Part shown: positions 1 to 8,250 of the stretch, one piece after another | Layout of the letters: every line of letters begins with the position of its first letter | How positions within the stretch are numbered: the stretch's first letter is position 1 | IMG/VR virus record: IMGVR_UViG_3300004804_000037 | Location: 1 to 21,217 of that record | Length of the DNA stretch: 21,217 nt | From: a virus | Strand: one strand, 5' to 3' | Made by a program: the position numbers and the translations under genes | The notes under the pieces: generated by a model | What the model was told of the DNA's origin: nothing | Databases searched by the model: none | The model's input: the letters and a program-made list of their open reading frames with translations, nothing else

Positions 1-185
1 TCACCGATGTACCTGTAAAGCTGGCTGCATTGACGATAGTAGTGGCTAAAACATTGTTGGCGGTTACATTACCAGTTACACTCACCGATGTACCTGTAAA
101 GCTGGCTGCATTGACGATAGTAGTGGCTAAAACATTGTTGGCGGTTACATTACCAGTTACACTCACCGATGTACCTGTAAAGCTG
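1..185. repeat. 81-bp tandem repeat inside the fibre gene
   Basis: Two perfect 81-bp copies (1-81 and 82-162) are followed by a 23-bp partial third copy (163-185). The unit is 27 codons, so the reading frame is kept. Most other repeat units in this gene differ at many third positions, so perfect identity here points to a recent duplication or gene conversion. A close but diverged relative lies near 1793-1860. The array may continue beyond the window start. Confidence 0.95.
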
Positions 186-3055
186 ACTGTATTCACGATG
201 TTAGTAAACATGCCATTATTGGCGGTTACATTACCAGTAACTGATAATAGTCCACTGGTTGAGATGTTGCCACCTGAGATGTTTGCAGTTACTGAGATAA
301 CATTACCCAGCATGCTATTGGCAATAAGATTACCACTCAAGCTGGCATTGGTTGTGGCGATTGTACCGGTGATTGTGCCGTTGATATTACCGCCGGTAAT
401 ATTACCACTTGAGGAAATCAATCCACCAGTTAATATATTACCGCCGGTAATATTGGCTGTTGTTGTGATAGCAGAAGTTGAATTTAATGCACTGATTACA
501 TTGCTGCTCAGGCTCAACCCAGCAGCATTTAAATTACCACCAGTAATATTACCAGTTGAGGAAACTAATCCACCTGTACGTAAATTGCCACCATCCACGT
601 TGCCTGTGGCAGTAACTAATCCACCTGTACGTAAATTGGCGCCATCAACATTACCACTTACACTTGCTAGCCCACCTGTCAACGAGGCCGCAACAATTTT
701 ATTAGAATATATTGCACCAAACGAATTAGCCAATGTTCCTATGTCACCAATGGTGTTGCCGCCAAGATTAACAATAACTGCATTGGCGGTGTTGATTTGA
801 TTGACCGACAGCATATTATTTGCATACAAATTGCCGGCAGTTACGTTACCAGTTACACTGACCAATCCGCCAGTGTGGCTGGCTGCATTAGCTATGGTTG
901 TGGCTATTACATTGTTTGCAGAAACATTACCTGATGTACTCAATAGGCCACTGGTATTGATATTACCACCAGTGATATTACCAGTAGCCGATATAAACCC
1001 ACCAGTTAATATATTGCCACCGGTAATATTGCCTGTTACGGAAATAACATTACCCACGACACTGTTGGCAGTCAAGTTACCACTCAAGCTGGCATTGGTT
1101 GTGGCAATTGTACCAGTAATTGTACCATTAATGTTACCACCGGTGATATTACCAGTAGCAGATATTTGCCCGCCAGTTAGAATGTTGCCACCTGAGATGT
1201 TTGCAGTAGTAGTAATATTGCCAGTTGCCGAGATCAATCCACCAGTTAATGCATTACTGGCAGTGATATTGCCAGTTGCCGAGATCAATCCACCAGACAA
1301 TACATTACCACTGACTGACAAAGCAGCACCCAATAAACTAGAACCGGTGATGTTACCAGCAGCTGATATTTGAGCGGCAGTTTGTATATTACCGGTGCTA
1401 GTTATCAATCCACTAGTTCGAATATTACCACCTTGAATATTACCGGCGGCTGTTACCAATCCGCCGGTATTAATATTGCCGGCATCAATATTGCCCGATA
1501 CTGATACCAAAGTACCAGTTAAACTGGTTGCGTTGAATACATTTGCTATACTGATATTATTAGCATTAACATTGCCCAGTAAACTAACGCCAGTGGTAGT
1601 AAATGTGGCAACTGGCGTAATACCAGCAATAGTCACAGTAACGTTACCATTAGCCGCAACAGATACATTGCTACTACCGTTAACAATCTGACTACCGGTA
1701 GTGATGGTCAGATTGGTGATATATGCGCCATCTCCAACAAAGTATCCGCCGGTACTAATGTTGCCCGACACGCTCACTAATCCACCTGTGTGGCTGGCTG
1801 CATTGACGATAGTAGTGGCTAAAACATTGTTAGCAGTAATATTACCGGTAACGCTTACCACTGCACCGGTATGGCTAGCCACATTTACGATGTTGGTAAA
1901 CATACCGTTGTTGGCAATAGCATTACCGATTACTGACAATGTAGTACCAGTTAAGCTAGGTGCATTAAAAATATTGCCAATACTGATATTATTGGCTGTG
2001 ACATTACCGGTTACTGATACCAGGCCACCCGTGAAACTGGCTGCATTGGCTCGTGTGGTAGCAAAGATATTCACACTGTTTATATTGCCTGTGGTGCTAA
2101 TATTACCACCAGTTATGTTACCAGTAACCGATACTAGCCCGCCGGTGAAGCTGGCTGCATTAGCACGTATAGCAGCAATGATATTACCGCCGGTGATGTT
2201 ACCGGTTACTGACATCACTCCGCCTGTGTAGCTAGCACCATTTACTATAGTAGTTGCTGATACATTATTAGCAGTGACATTGTCTATAATGTCTACGCCG
2301 CCCACAGAGAACACCGCCACGTCCGGAATACCGGATATAGATACATTCACATTTGAATTTGCATCCACTGTAACATTGCTGTTACCATTGATGATATAGC
2401 TACCAGCAGATATTACAATATTTGAAAGATATCCAGCGTCACCAATGAAGTATCCGCTGGTAATAATATTGCCGCCAGCTGATACTATGTTAGAAGCATT
2501 GATATTATTGCCCCGAACATTGCCTGTGGACGAAACAGTGCCTGTAACTGTAGCCACATTAGTAGCCGAATTAAAAGTAAAGCCAGCTGATGCACCGGCA
2601 TTGCCCGAATTATTAAATAAGACCTGGGTATTAGAACCCGGTACAGTTAGATTACCGGTGATACTACCAGCGAATGTTCCTATAAAATATCCGTCGGTTA
2701 CGATATTACCAACAGCACTAACTTGCCCATCAGTAATGAGATTACCACCTTTGACATTACCGATAGCTGATATAGTATTGGCGTAAATGTTACCGCTGCC
2801 ATTGGTAATAATCAAAGAATTTGCAACAACAATATTGGCAGTAATATTAGCGGATGCAGTGACACTGGTCACGCTGACTGCATTGGTCCATACTCTAACG
2901 CCGTTGGTGCCCAATGTGAGAACGTCGGTAGAACCAGTGCCGTTGCCAAGATTTGGTTCGGCTTGATTTAGCCCTAAAAACTGATAACGATCTGCGGTTA
3001 AGTTTCCCAGATCCGTTACTGGAACACGACCACTAAGAAGTCTAATTGAATTCAT
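1..3055 (-). CDS. Repeat-rich tail-fibre-like structural protein (3' end outside window)
   Basis: Open reading frame from ATG at 3055 to the window edge with no stop, about 1018 codons visible; the C-terminus is missing. The protein is low in complexity: dozens of variants of a unit like SATGNITGGNINTGGLV, rich in Gly, Asn, Thr, Ser and Val. Near the N-terminus is a segment of the type PGSNTQVLFNNSGNAGAS, common in phage fibre and appendage proteins. Two longer modules begin GYFIGDAGYLSN and GYFVGDGAYITN and resemble the N-terminal part of the 785-residue protein at 3419-5776. A later segment (NTIGDIGTLANSFGAIYSNK) resembles fibre segments describing particle position. The start follows AGGA, which overlaps the stop codon of the upstream gene. 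The likely role is a virion fibre or baseplate appendage, inferred from composition and neighbours; no receptor-binding tip is visible because the end is cut off. Confidence 0.85.
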   Translation of the reverse strand, partial: MNSIRLLSGRVPVTDLGNLTADRYQFLGLNQAEPNLGNGTGSTDVLTLGTNGVRVWTNAVSVTSVTASANITANIVVANSLIITNGSGNIYANTISAIGNVKGGNLITDGQVSAVGNIVTDGYFIGTFAGSITGNLTVPGSNTQVLFNNSGNAGASAGFTFNSATNVATVTGTVSSTGNVRGNNINASNIVSAGGNIITSGYFIGDAGYLSNIVISAGSYIINGNSNVTVDANSNVNVSISGIPDVAVFSVGGVDIIDNVTANNVSATTIVNGASYTGGVMSVTGNITGGNIIAAIRANAASFTGGLVSVTGNITGGNISTTGNINSVNIFATTRANAASFTGGLVSVTGNVTANNISIGNIFNAPSLTGTTLSVIGNAIANNGMFTNIVNVASHTGAVVSVTGNITANNVLATTIVNAASHTGGLVSVSGNISTGGYFVGDGAYITNLTITTGSQIVNGSSNVSVAANGNVTVTIAGITPVATFTTTGVSLLGNVNANNISIANVFNATSLTGTLVSVSGNIDAGNINTGGLVTAAGNIQGGNIRTSGLITSTGNIQTAAQISAAGNITGSSLLGAALSVSGNVLSGGLISATGNITASNALTGGLISATGNITTTANISGGNILTGGQISATGNITGGNINGTITGTIATTNASLSGNLTANSVVGNVISVTGNITGGNILTGGFISATGNITGGNINTSGLLSTSGNVSANNVIATTIANAASHTGGLVSVTGNVTAGNLYANNMLSVNQINTANAVIVNLGGNTIGDIGTLANSFGAIYSNKIVAASLTGGLASVSGNVDGANLRTGGLVTATGNVDGGNLRTGGLVSSTGNITGGNLNAAGLSLSSNVISALNSTSAITTTANITGGNILTGGLISSSGNITGGNINGTITGTIATTNASLSGNLIANSMLGNVISVTANISGGNISTSGLLSVTGNVTANNGMFTNIVNTVSFTGTSVSVTGNVTANNVLATTIVNAASFTGTSVSVTGNVTANNVLATTIVNAASFTGTSV

Positions 3056-3062
3056 TCTAGCT

Positions 3063-3398
3063 TTATCCTGTTGATGTTTCTAACAAACTCAATACTAATT
3101 GAGAGGCCCCATTTACATTGGCTCCTACCGCAAAACTGTCTCCAGTTTGCAAAATCAATCTTCCACCCACTAAGTTTATTGCATCCTCAGATGGGCATGG
3201 CGCATTTTGCACCAACGCTACATTATTCCCGGCTAATTGATATACATTACCACTCACTAGGATGGTGCCTCCGGAGAGATTGCTAACCTGTGCTAACAAT
3301 ACCACTGTGCTATATCCGCTGGGTGCGGTATAAACATTGGCTATTGAGTCGGTTACATCTGCTGTTACTGTTCTAAATGTGTTTAATGCTGCTGGCAT
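3063..3398 (-). CDS. Small probable virion protein (111 aa)
   Basis: Starts at ATG 3398 behind AAGGAAC and ends at TAA 3063-3065, only 7 nt before the next gene. The protein is rich in Val, Ser, Asn and Leu with alternating hydrophobic residues, suggesting a small beta-sandwich. No signal peptide or membrane segment is visible. It lies between two repeat-rich fibre-like genes with very short gaps, so it is probably co-expressed with them as a virion component or a fibre chaperone. I do not recognise a named family; the structural role is inferred from position and composition only. Confidence 0.7.
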   Translation of the reverse strand: MPAALNTFRTVTADVTDSIANVYTAPSGYSTVVLLAQVSNLSGGTILVSGNVYQLAGNNVALVQNAPCPSEDAINLVGGRLILQTGDSFAVGANVNGASQLVLSLLETSTG

Positions 3399-3418
3399 GT
3401 TAGTTCCTTAACTATTAC

Positions 3419-5776
3419 TTATGGCACTTCTTGTAAGGCCAGGATGTACGGTGTCATGATCGCAAACAAAGATCTATAAAAGTCATCGCCGCTGACTGTC
3501 CCTGTTGCTTGATTTACTGTAAATCCCTTACCTACTCTGAAATTACCCTTTTGATCTGTACTGGTAAATGTAACCACACCACCATCAGACGTTATTACTT
3601 CATTTGCTGTGATTGGGATACCACCATATTGAGGCAATGCCGTGGCTGGATTGGTGCCGGCACCCACATATTCAAACGTATGTGCGCTGGCAATGATAGC
3701 ACTACGGGTATAGAATTCTACATTGGTATTTGGCACCAAATTGGCCGAGTACACTTCTTGAATGATTACTGTGGAGTTTCCAGTTGATGGTGTGTTTGGT
3801 AGTATAGTGTCAATGGTGTAATAAGTTATAGGATAAAGATTTACACGCCAAGAAGTATATGTTCCTGATCCACGATCTGCTACACCAACCACATCTACAA
3901 CCAATTCTCCTGTACCAGTATCATAGGTTACTACAGTACCAGTCATAAAATTGTCCTGGTTATGTGCGATGATTACCGTTTGTCCTGTGCTGTAATTCAA
4001 CCCGGTCCCCACAGTCAATGTTTGCTCCACGGCCACACTTGCTGCTGGAATAGCAAGACTGGTGCTGCTTGTGGTGGTGTAATCAGCATTATTTACAAAC
4101 ATCACAGTGTTTACATGAGGTTGCCCGTTGCTTAACCCACCTATGACAAAAGTACCACCAGTGCTATATCCAATGGTGTTGCCTGACGTTTGCAATGGCC
4201 CTACCCCTCTGGACACAAGCCCATAATTACCAATTGAATTGTCGGATCCGTTCAATGTACAAAACGCACCACTGGTTGTTCTGACACCAATGTCACATCC
4301 AATGGTATAGATGTTGACCAGCTGACTATATCCACTGTTACTGATATCAATTCCGATACCGCCCTTGTTGATGATGGTATAAAAGCCCACAATCATGGCT
4401 TTGGTACTGATACCACTGACCGCACTACCGTCAATTCTTACACCTGTTCCTGTGGTAGTATATGACGTGATGTTCTGTATGTAAGGACTTACGAATACAT
4501 TTTGTGTTGGTGTAGCAGGGTTAAATGCAAATGCAGCACCCAGGTAGTCTCTCACAGTAAGACCCCATACATACACACCACCAGTCATGTAAAATAAATC
4601 TCCCGACGGTGTTGCCGGTTTCACTGTAACTGTGCGTAGATTGTCCCCCATAAGTGCTGTGTAAGGTGGAACAGTAACAGGATTTTGTTCTACATAAGTT
4701 CCCGACGCTATTCGAATAGCTACATTGCCACCTGCCGATTGTGCAGCAGCACAGGCATGTTTGATAGTAAGGAATGGAGTATTCACACCGCCATCACTGG
4801 AATCATTACCATTCTTGGCCACATAGAAAGTGTTCGATACCGACGGTATAGGGCCCAACACATTACCACTAGCACTGAGTATGTTGGTATTGATACGCTG
4901 GGCCAATATCATACTAACATCTAGCTCGTTATCTATTGTAACTGTGGCTGAGAATTGCACATCAGGAGTAACTGTTATTTGACTGCTGTCACCCGAATCA
5001 ATTAATGTGGTAAAAATATTACCATATACACCTTGATTGCCTACAATATTATTACCAATCACGTTGCCGATCGCAGATACGTCGTCCAAGCTGTTGATGT
5101 ATTGACCAATAACATTTCCGGTGGCACTAACTGTGGTTCCAATTACATTGCCATACACACTCATGCCATCTGTTGTGAATACTACTACATTTGATGTGCC
5201 TGCTATGGTAACATTGGCATTGCCGTTAGGTTCTCCAAATCCCAAGAAACTAGTACCATAAGAGATGGCATTTCGAGTAATATTACCAGCTAACGTAGCA
5301 TTGCCGGTGATGTTAAGATCACCATAAACAGTTACTACATGATCATCGACCTCAAGAGTAAGATTGCCGTTGGCTACAATATCTACATTACCATTTGGTG
5401 CAGGAATACTGACATTGCTGGTACCATTTTGTAAACTACTAGCACTTGAAATGTCTGTGAGATAATAACCATTTCCTATAAAATAGTTTCCGGCAGTTAC
5501 ATTGCTAGTTGCTATCAAATTAGCAGAAGTGATATTGAACCCGCTTATTAGTCCACTGGGAGTAATAGTTAGTAAATTTTCTATGTTCCCTACACCCATG
5601 TATATGTTTCCATCCGCAATAGGGATGTTTACATTACTGCTGCCATTGGAGATTTTGGTCGTGCCAAACTGTTGTAAATTGGCAAAATTGTTGTTTATTT
5701 TTATATACGCAGTGCGTAATGGGTCACCAGTACCATCATCGGGCGCTGCGCCAACATCCACATATTCATAGGTCAT
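3419..5776 (-). CDS. Tail/baseplate fibre-like protein with beta-helix-like middle (785 aa)
   Basis: The N-terminus (about residues 7-40) carries DDGTGDPLRTAYIKINNNF, a motif common at the start of structural proteins in T4-like aquatic phages. Residues about 90-310 are Gly/Asn-rich repeats of the NYFIGNGYYLTD and SATGNVIG type, shared with the gene at 1-3055. Residues about 315-640 begin FYVAKNGNDSSDGG and continue with short Val/Ile/Gly strands, suggesting a right-handed parallel beta-helix (pectin-lyase-like) fold. The C-terminus (about 735-785) has GNFRVGKGFTVNQATG and ends in MTPYILALQEVP, a conserved-looking end in such proteins. The start codon and ribosome site lie in a strong hairpin (5774-5820). 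Likely a virion appendage that binds host surface glycans; substrate and exact location in the particle are unknown. Confidence 0.85.
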   Translation of the reverse strand: MTYEYVDVGAAPDDGTGDPLRTAYIKINNNFANLQQFGTTKISNGSSNVNIPIADGNIYMGVGNIENLLTITPSGLISGFNITSANLIATSNVTAGNYFIGNGYYLTDISSASSLQNGTSNVSIPAPNGNVDIVANGNLTLEVDDHVVTVYGDLNITGNATLAGNITRNAISYGTSFLGFGEPNGNANVTIAGTSNVVVFTTDGMSVYGNVIGTTVSATGNVIGQYINSLDDVSAIGNVIGNNIVGNQGVYGNIFTTLIDSGDSSQITVTPDVQFSATVTIDNELDVSMILAQRINTNILSASGNVLGPIPSVSNTFYVAKNGNDSSDGGVNTPFLTIKHACAAAQSAGGNVAIRIASGTYVEQNPVTVPPYTALMGDNLRTVTVKPATPSGDLFYMTGGVYVWGLTVRDYLGAAFAFNPATPTQNVFVSPYIQNITSYTTTGTGVRIDGSAVSGISTKAMIVGFYTIINKGGIGIDISNSGYSQLVNIYTIGCDIGVRTTSGAFCTLNGSDNSIGNYGLVSRGVGPLQTSGNTIGYSTGGTFVIGGLSNGQPHVNTVMFVNNADYTTTSSTSLAIPAASVAVEQTLTVGTGLNYSTGQTVIIAHNQDNFMTGTVVTYDTGTGELVVDVVGVADRGSGTYTSWRVNLYPITYYTIDTILPNTPSTGNSTVIIQEVYSANLVPNTNVEFYTRSAIIASAHTFEYVGAGTNPATALPQYGGIPITANEVITSDGGVVTFTSTDQKGNFRVGKGFTVNQATGTVSGDDFYRSLFAIMTPYILALQEVP

Positions 5777-5820
5777 AGATACATATCCTCTGGTGTATTT
5801 ACCAGAGCTGCGTATCTATG
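5774..5820 (-). promoter_or_regulatory. Hairpin covering start codon and ribosome site of the 785-aa gene
   Basis: In the minus-strand RNA, CATAGATAC (5812-5820) pairs perfectly with GTATCTATG (5774-5782), which contains the start codon. An inner perfect 7-bp stem pairs CTCTGGT (5801-5807) with ACCAGAG (5788-5794), whose last bases form part of the AGAGGA ribosome site. The two stems are separated by a small internal loop. Both initiation elements would be buried, suggesting translational control or a thermosensor. A 3-codon ORF (ATG TAT CTA TGA) also overlaps the start. Confidence 0.7.
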
Positions 5821-5847
5821 TGTTAGAGGTTATACAGAGGGTAATCA

Positions 5848-6411
5848 TTAGGGTAACCCTTTGAAATAGTATTCAAGAGTTGTACTGTCAAATTCAACTA
5901 GTCCTTTATTGTACAATTCAAAAACTAATCTTTCAATTTTTGCATGACAATTATTGTGTTCTGCTACTGTGCAAAGTAATAGATTATTGATATTATTGTT
6001 TGTTTTGCTTCCATCGATATGATGAACTACCATTCCAACAGGAATTCGCCTTCCGATACTTTGTTCTATGACTACTATGTGCTCTCTGAGCCACAGGGCA
6101 TCACGATATGGATAGTCATTACCTACCCAAATTTCTTTATATCCACGATCAAACTTTTGACCTCGGAGTTCAGATTTTTTACTTACTATCTGGTGGGTTA
6201 TTTTATTTGCTAATGAGTGTTTAGGGCAATTATCACAGAAATGAGTGTCGGTTTTTTGCAGGCGTTTTCCGTTTTTTCCTCGATTGAATTCATTACCGCA
6301 GTTATTACATTTGAAATGCAGAAAAACTTTTTTAGTTTTGTATTTTACGGGTTTCCCCCATCGACCATTTTTTTCGTGTTCTGATTCCACAATTGATTCA
6401 TAAAGATACAT
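5848..6411 (-). CDS. HNH homing endonuclease with zinc-ribbon N-terminus
   Basis: 187 residues starting at ATG 6411 behind GGAG with 5-nt spacing. Residues 35-38 and 59-62 are two CxxC pairs (CNNC, CDNC), likely a zinc ribbon. The HNH nuclease core follows: HHIDG at 130-134, Asn residues around 138-143, and H152/H156. This is the layout of free-standing HNH homing endonucleases of T-even-like phages, which cut DNA to spread their own gene. It sits between erpA and the 785-aa fibre-like gene and has its own late promoter at 6428-6435, about 17 nt before the start. Its leader resembles that of the downstream fibre gene. Target site unknown. Confidence 0.85.
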   Translation of the reverse strand: MYLYESIVESEHEKNGRWGKPVKYKTKKVFLHFKCNNCGNEFNRGKNGKRLQKTDTHFCDNCPKHSLANKITHQIVSKKSELRGQKFDRGYKEIWVGNDYPYRDALWLREHIVVIEQSIGRRIPVGMVVHHIDGSKTNNNINNLLLCTVAEHNNCHAKIERLVFELYNKGLVEFDSTTLEYYFKGLP

Positions 6412-6427
6412 ATATTCTCCTTACATG

Positions 6428-6435
6428 TATTTATA
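6428..6435 (-). promoter_or_regulatory. T4-type late promoter (TATAAATA)
   Basis: Exact TATAAATA on the minus strand, the T4 late consensus. Transcription would be expected about 6 nt downstream, leaving a short leader that begins near AAGGAG before the ATG at 6411. Confidence 0.75.
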
Positions 6436-6468
6436 AATCCAAACGCTGTATTAAATTAGCATATTAAA

Positions 6469-6792
6469 TTAGTATGGGCTAAATGAACTTCCACATGAAC
6501 AGCTGGTTTTTGCAACGGGATTGTTGATCACAAAGCTGGATCCCATGATATCTTCACGGAAATCTATTGTGGAACCTTGCAGGTATTGCATACTCATGAC
6601 ATCCACTATCACTCGTACTTCTTCATAGTTGAAGTCAAAATCATCTTCGTTTTGCACTTCATCAAAGGTAAATCCATAACTGAATCCTGAACAACCACCA
6701 CCTTGCACAAACACTCTGAGCTTGATTGCAGGGTTGGCTTCTTCGGCAATGAGTTCTCGCAGTTTGGTTACTGCGCCTAGTTCAAGTTTCAT
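6469..6792 (-). CDS. erpA: A-type iron-sulfur cluster carrier, ErpA-like
   Basis: 107 residues, full length for the family. The three cluster-binding cysteines are in place: C34 in GGGCSGF, and C98 and C100 in SCSCGSSF, with the same 64+2 spacing as bacterial ErpA. Family role: accepts an Fe-S cluster from the assembly machinery and passes it to apo-enzymes in the cytoplasm. The start ATG 6792 overlaps the TGA of the upstream HNH gene as ATGA, and its own ribosome site is weak (GAAAG), so translation may depend on the HNH gene. It was probably taken from a bacterial host as an auxiliary metabolic gene supporting Fe-S enzymes or oxidative-stress repair during infection; that role is inferred. 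Confidence 0.93.
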   Translation of the reverse strand: MKLELGAVTKLRELIAEEANPAIKLRVFVQGGGCSGFSYGFTFDEVQNEDDFDFNYEEVRVIVDVMSMQYLQGSTIDFREDIMGSSFVINNPVAKTSCSCGSSFSPY

Positions 6793-7442
6793 AATGTGCT
6801 TTCTTTTTTGGGCCAGGCACTAGCCTTACCATTTTTGATTAGTTTTGATACCACAGAGTTAAAGTGTCTTTGTTTATTTTGTTCTGGAGTTAGGGCAAAT
6901 ATACCGGTCCGATTTTCTTTAGCATATAACCCACCTTTTTTACCCCCTAGTTTTCCTGCTTCTGATGCATGCCCGGCTTTAAACCCAAATCCTAATTCAG
7001 ATGCTTTGGATCCACCACTGGCTGATATTTTTTGTTTTTCTTCTTTTGACAATGCATGGATTCCAAGTTTTAAATCAACTGCTTTTTTACCACCAATGTT
7101 GCCTGCTTTCCGTTGAACTTCTTTTGCTAAATCAGGATTATTTTTTGCCCAAACGGTAAGCCCTATGCCTTGTTTCATATTTTTAACCGCAGATTTATGA
7201 CCATTTTCTTGTGCCATCTTAATCCAGTCATCTGGTTTGATTTTCATCCTTGATGCTATCATATAAGCAGCATAATAATCTTTTTGCTCTTTGTGAATAT
7301 TGTAATGTTCTTCAAGAGTAACTGCTTGAAGATTCAATGGATTATTATTGGCATGATCCCCATCGATATGATGAATGTCAACTCCTGGCAATAAACAACA
7401 TTGATGATAGCGTTCGAATACTTTTCTATAATTTTTTGACAT
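6789..7442 (-). CDS. HNH homing endonuclease with NUMOD-like repeats
   Basis: 217 residues from ATG 7442. The HNH core is close to the N-terminus: HHIDG at 24-28, Asn-rich stretch 32-37, H46 and H50. The C-terminal half is Gly/Lys/Ala-rich with repeated segments such as [14 protein letters not shown] and [10 protein letters not shown], typical of DNA-binding NUMOD-type modules of phage homing endonucleases. An in-frame TTG at 7463 would extend it by 7 residues, but that lies at or before the expected late transcription start, so ATG 7442 is preferred. It lies between sod and erpA, with its own late promoter at 7465-7472 and an ATGA overlap into erpA. A leader hairpin (CTTGTG...CACAAG) precedes the start. 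Confidence 0.85.
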   Translation of the reverse strand: MSKNYRKVFERYHQCCLLPGVDIHHIDGDHANNNPLNLQAVTLEEHYNIHKEQKDYYAAYMIASRMKIKPDDWIKMAQENGHKSAVKNMKQGIGLTVWAKNNPDLAKEVQRKAGNIGGKKAVDLKLGIHALSKEEKQKISASGGSKASELGFGFKAGHASEAGKLGGKKGGLYAKENRTGIFALTPEQNKQRHFNSVVSKLIKNGKASAWPKKESTL

Positions 7443-7464
7443 AGTGCTTGTGTGTTCCCACAAG

Positions 7465-7472
7465 TATTTATA
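7465..7472 (-). promoter_or_regulatory. T4-type late promoter (TATAAATA)
   Basis: Exact TATAAATA on the minus strand, just after the sod stop codon. It is followed at once by an inverted repeat CTTGTG-6 nt-CACAAG that would lie at the 5' end of the message for the HNH gene at 6789-7442. Confidence 0.75.
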
Positions 7473-8015
7473 TCAAAGTCTTTCGTTTACGACATTCCAA
7501 TTGATAATCCTCCAGATATTATCAATGTATTTCTCTTTATCCCATTGGTATTGAAGAGCCCAGGCATGTTCCCAAAAATCTATTAGAAGAGCAATATCTG
7601 TACGCACAGCATGATTCTTTATGGTTTTGATTTCTCCGCCGGTGCTTAGATAAACCCAACCTGATCCTTGGATCTTCATTGCTGTGTCTTTCACAGCGTC
7701 TTGAAATGCTTCGTAGCTTTTGAACTTGCGTTCAATCAGTTCTAGCACAGCGCCTCTTGGGCGATTTGTGCCCTTGGCAGGTTGCAGTTGTGGGAAGAAT
7801 TTGTTGTGTAAAAAACTACCTGCACGATTGAAATCTGGATCACCTTCGCCGGCATTGTAGCGTTTGGCGTAGCCTTTGGCCAAGTGCTCAAAATGATAAT
7901 CAATTGTGTCACCGCTCATTACAGGTGCTAGATCATCACGACCATAAGGCAGTGGAGTTGTTTCCAGTTTTGCCGGTTTGGTGCTGGCTTCTACAAGATC
8001 AATATGTTCACGCAT
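7473..8015 (-). CDS. Fe/Mn-family superoxide dismutase
   Basis: 180 residues. The N-terminal LPYGRDDLAPVMS matches the start of the SOD domain. Metal ligands are visible: H41 (DYH), H70 (FLHNKFF), D146 and H150 (DFWEH), with Y49 in the place of the active-site tyrosine. GSGW at 117-120 and the C-terminal WRIINWNVV also fit. The H41-H70 distance is 29 residues against 47 in E. coli SodB, so the N-terminal helical hairpin is shortened. Gly66 stands where FeSOD has Gln69, and a His (135) lies near the second-sphere position, so metal use cannot be assigned. Family reaction: superoxide to oxygen and peroxide in the cytoplasm. No ribosome site is evident; a GCTAAATA late-like motif lies 5 nt before the ATG. 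Confidence 0.9.
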   Translation of the reverse strand: MREHIDLVEASTKPAKLETTPLPYGRDDLAPVMSGDTIDYHFEHLAKGYAKRYNAGEGDPDFNRAGSFLHNKFFPQLQPAKGTNRPRGAVLELIERKFKSYEAFQDAVKDTAMKIQGSGWVYLSTGGEIKTIKNHAVRTDIALLIDFWEHAWALQYQWDKEKYIDNIWRIINWNVVNERL

Positions 8016-8020
8016 GTGAG

Positions 8021-8028
8021 TATTTAGC
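8021..8028 (-). promoter_or_regulatory. Possible late promoter GCTAAATA with ATG at +1 (sod)
   Basis: GCTAAATA on the minus strand overlaps the end of infA. It lies exactly 5 nt before the sod ATG, so by T4 late-promoter geometry the AUG would be the first transcribed bases. It differs from TATAAATA in its first two bases, hence tentative. Confidence 0.4.
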
Positions 8029-8239
8029 GACGCCGGGTAATACGACCTCGGGTGAGATCGTATGGTGAAAATTCAATCAACACACGATCGCCTAGCAGGA
8101 TCTTGATATCATGCTTGCGCATACGGCCAGAGATATAGCCGATAACTGGTTTATCTACACCATCTAACTGTATACGGAACATGGTATTTGGCAAGACTTC
8201 TAGTACCTTGCCTTCTAATTCTAGGGTTTCTTCTTTCAT
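8024..8239 (-). CDS. infA: Translation initiation factor IF-1
   Basis: 71 residues, the normal IF-1 length (72 in E. coli). Recognisable family stretches in order: [33 protein letters not shown] and [14 protein letters not shown], covering the whole five-stranded OB fold. Family role: binds the 30S A site during initiation and works with IF-2 and IF-3 to select the initiator tRNA. It lies 11 nt after the DUF2693-like gene and 8 nt before sod, with a weak AGG ribosome site, so it is probably read from the operon that starts near 10980. A phage copy is unusual; it may replace or modify host initiation during infection (inference). The identification itself is secure. Confidence 0.95.
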   Translation of the reverse strand: MKEETLELEGKVLEVLPNTMFRIQLDGVDKPVIGYISGRMRKHDIKILLGDRVLIEFSPYDLTRGRITRRR

Positions 8240-8250
8240 TGACCTATTAC

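Noticed and set aside
1-185. CRISPR-like repeat
   Set aside because: The repeats are 81 bp with no spacers and are in frame within a coding sequence.
30-2786. Long plus-strand open frames (e.g. 30-800, 801-1373, 1701-2231)
   Set aside because: They are antisense shadows of the repeat-rich minus-strand gene, with Pro/Val/Leu-rich repetitive translations and no ribosome sites.
7443-7463. TTG start extending the HNH gene by seven residues
   Set aside because: It lies at or before the expected start of late transcription; ATG 7442 begins a typical HNH protein.
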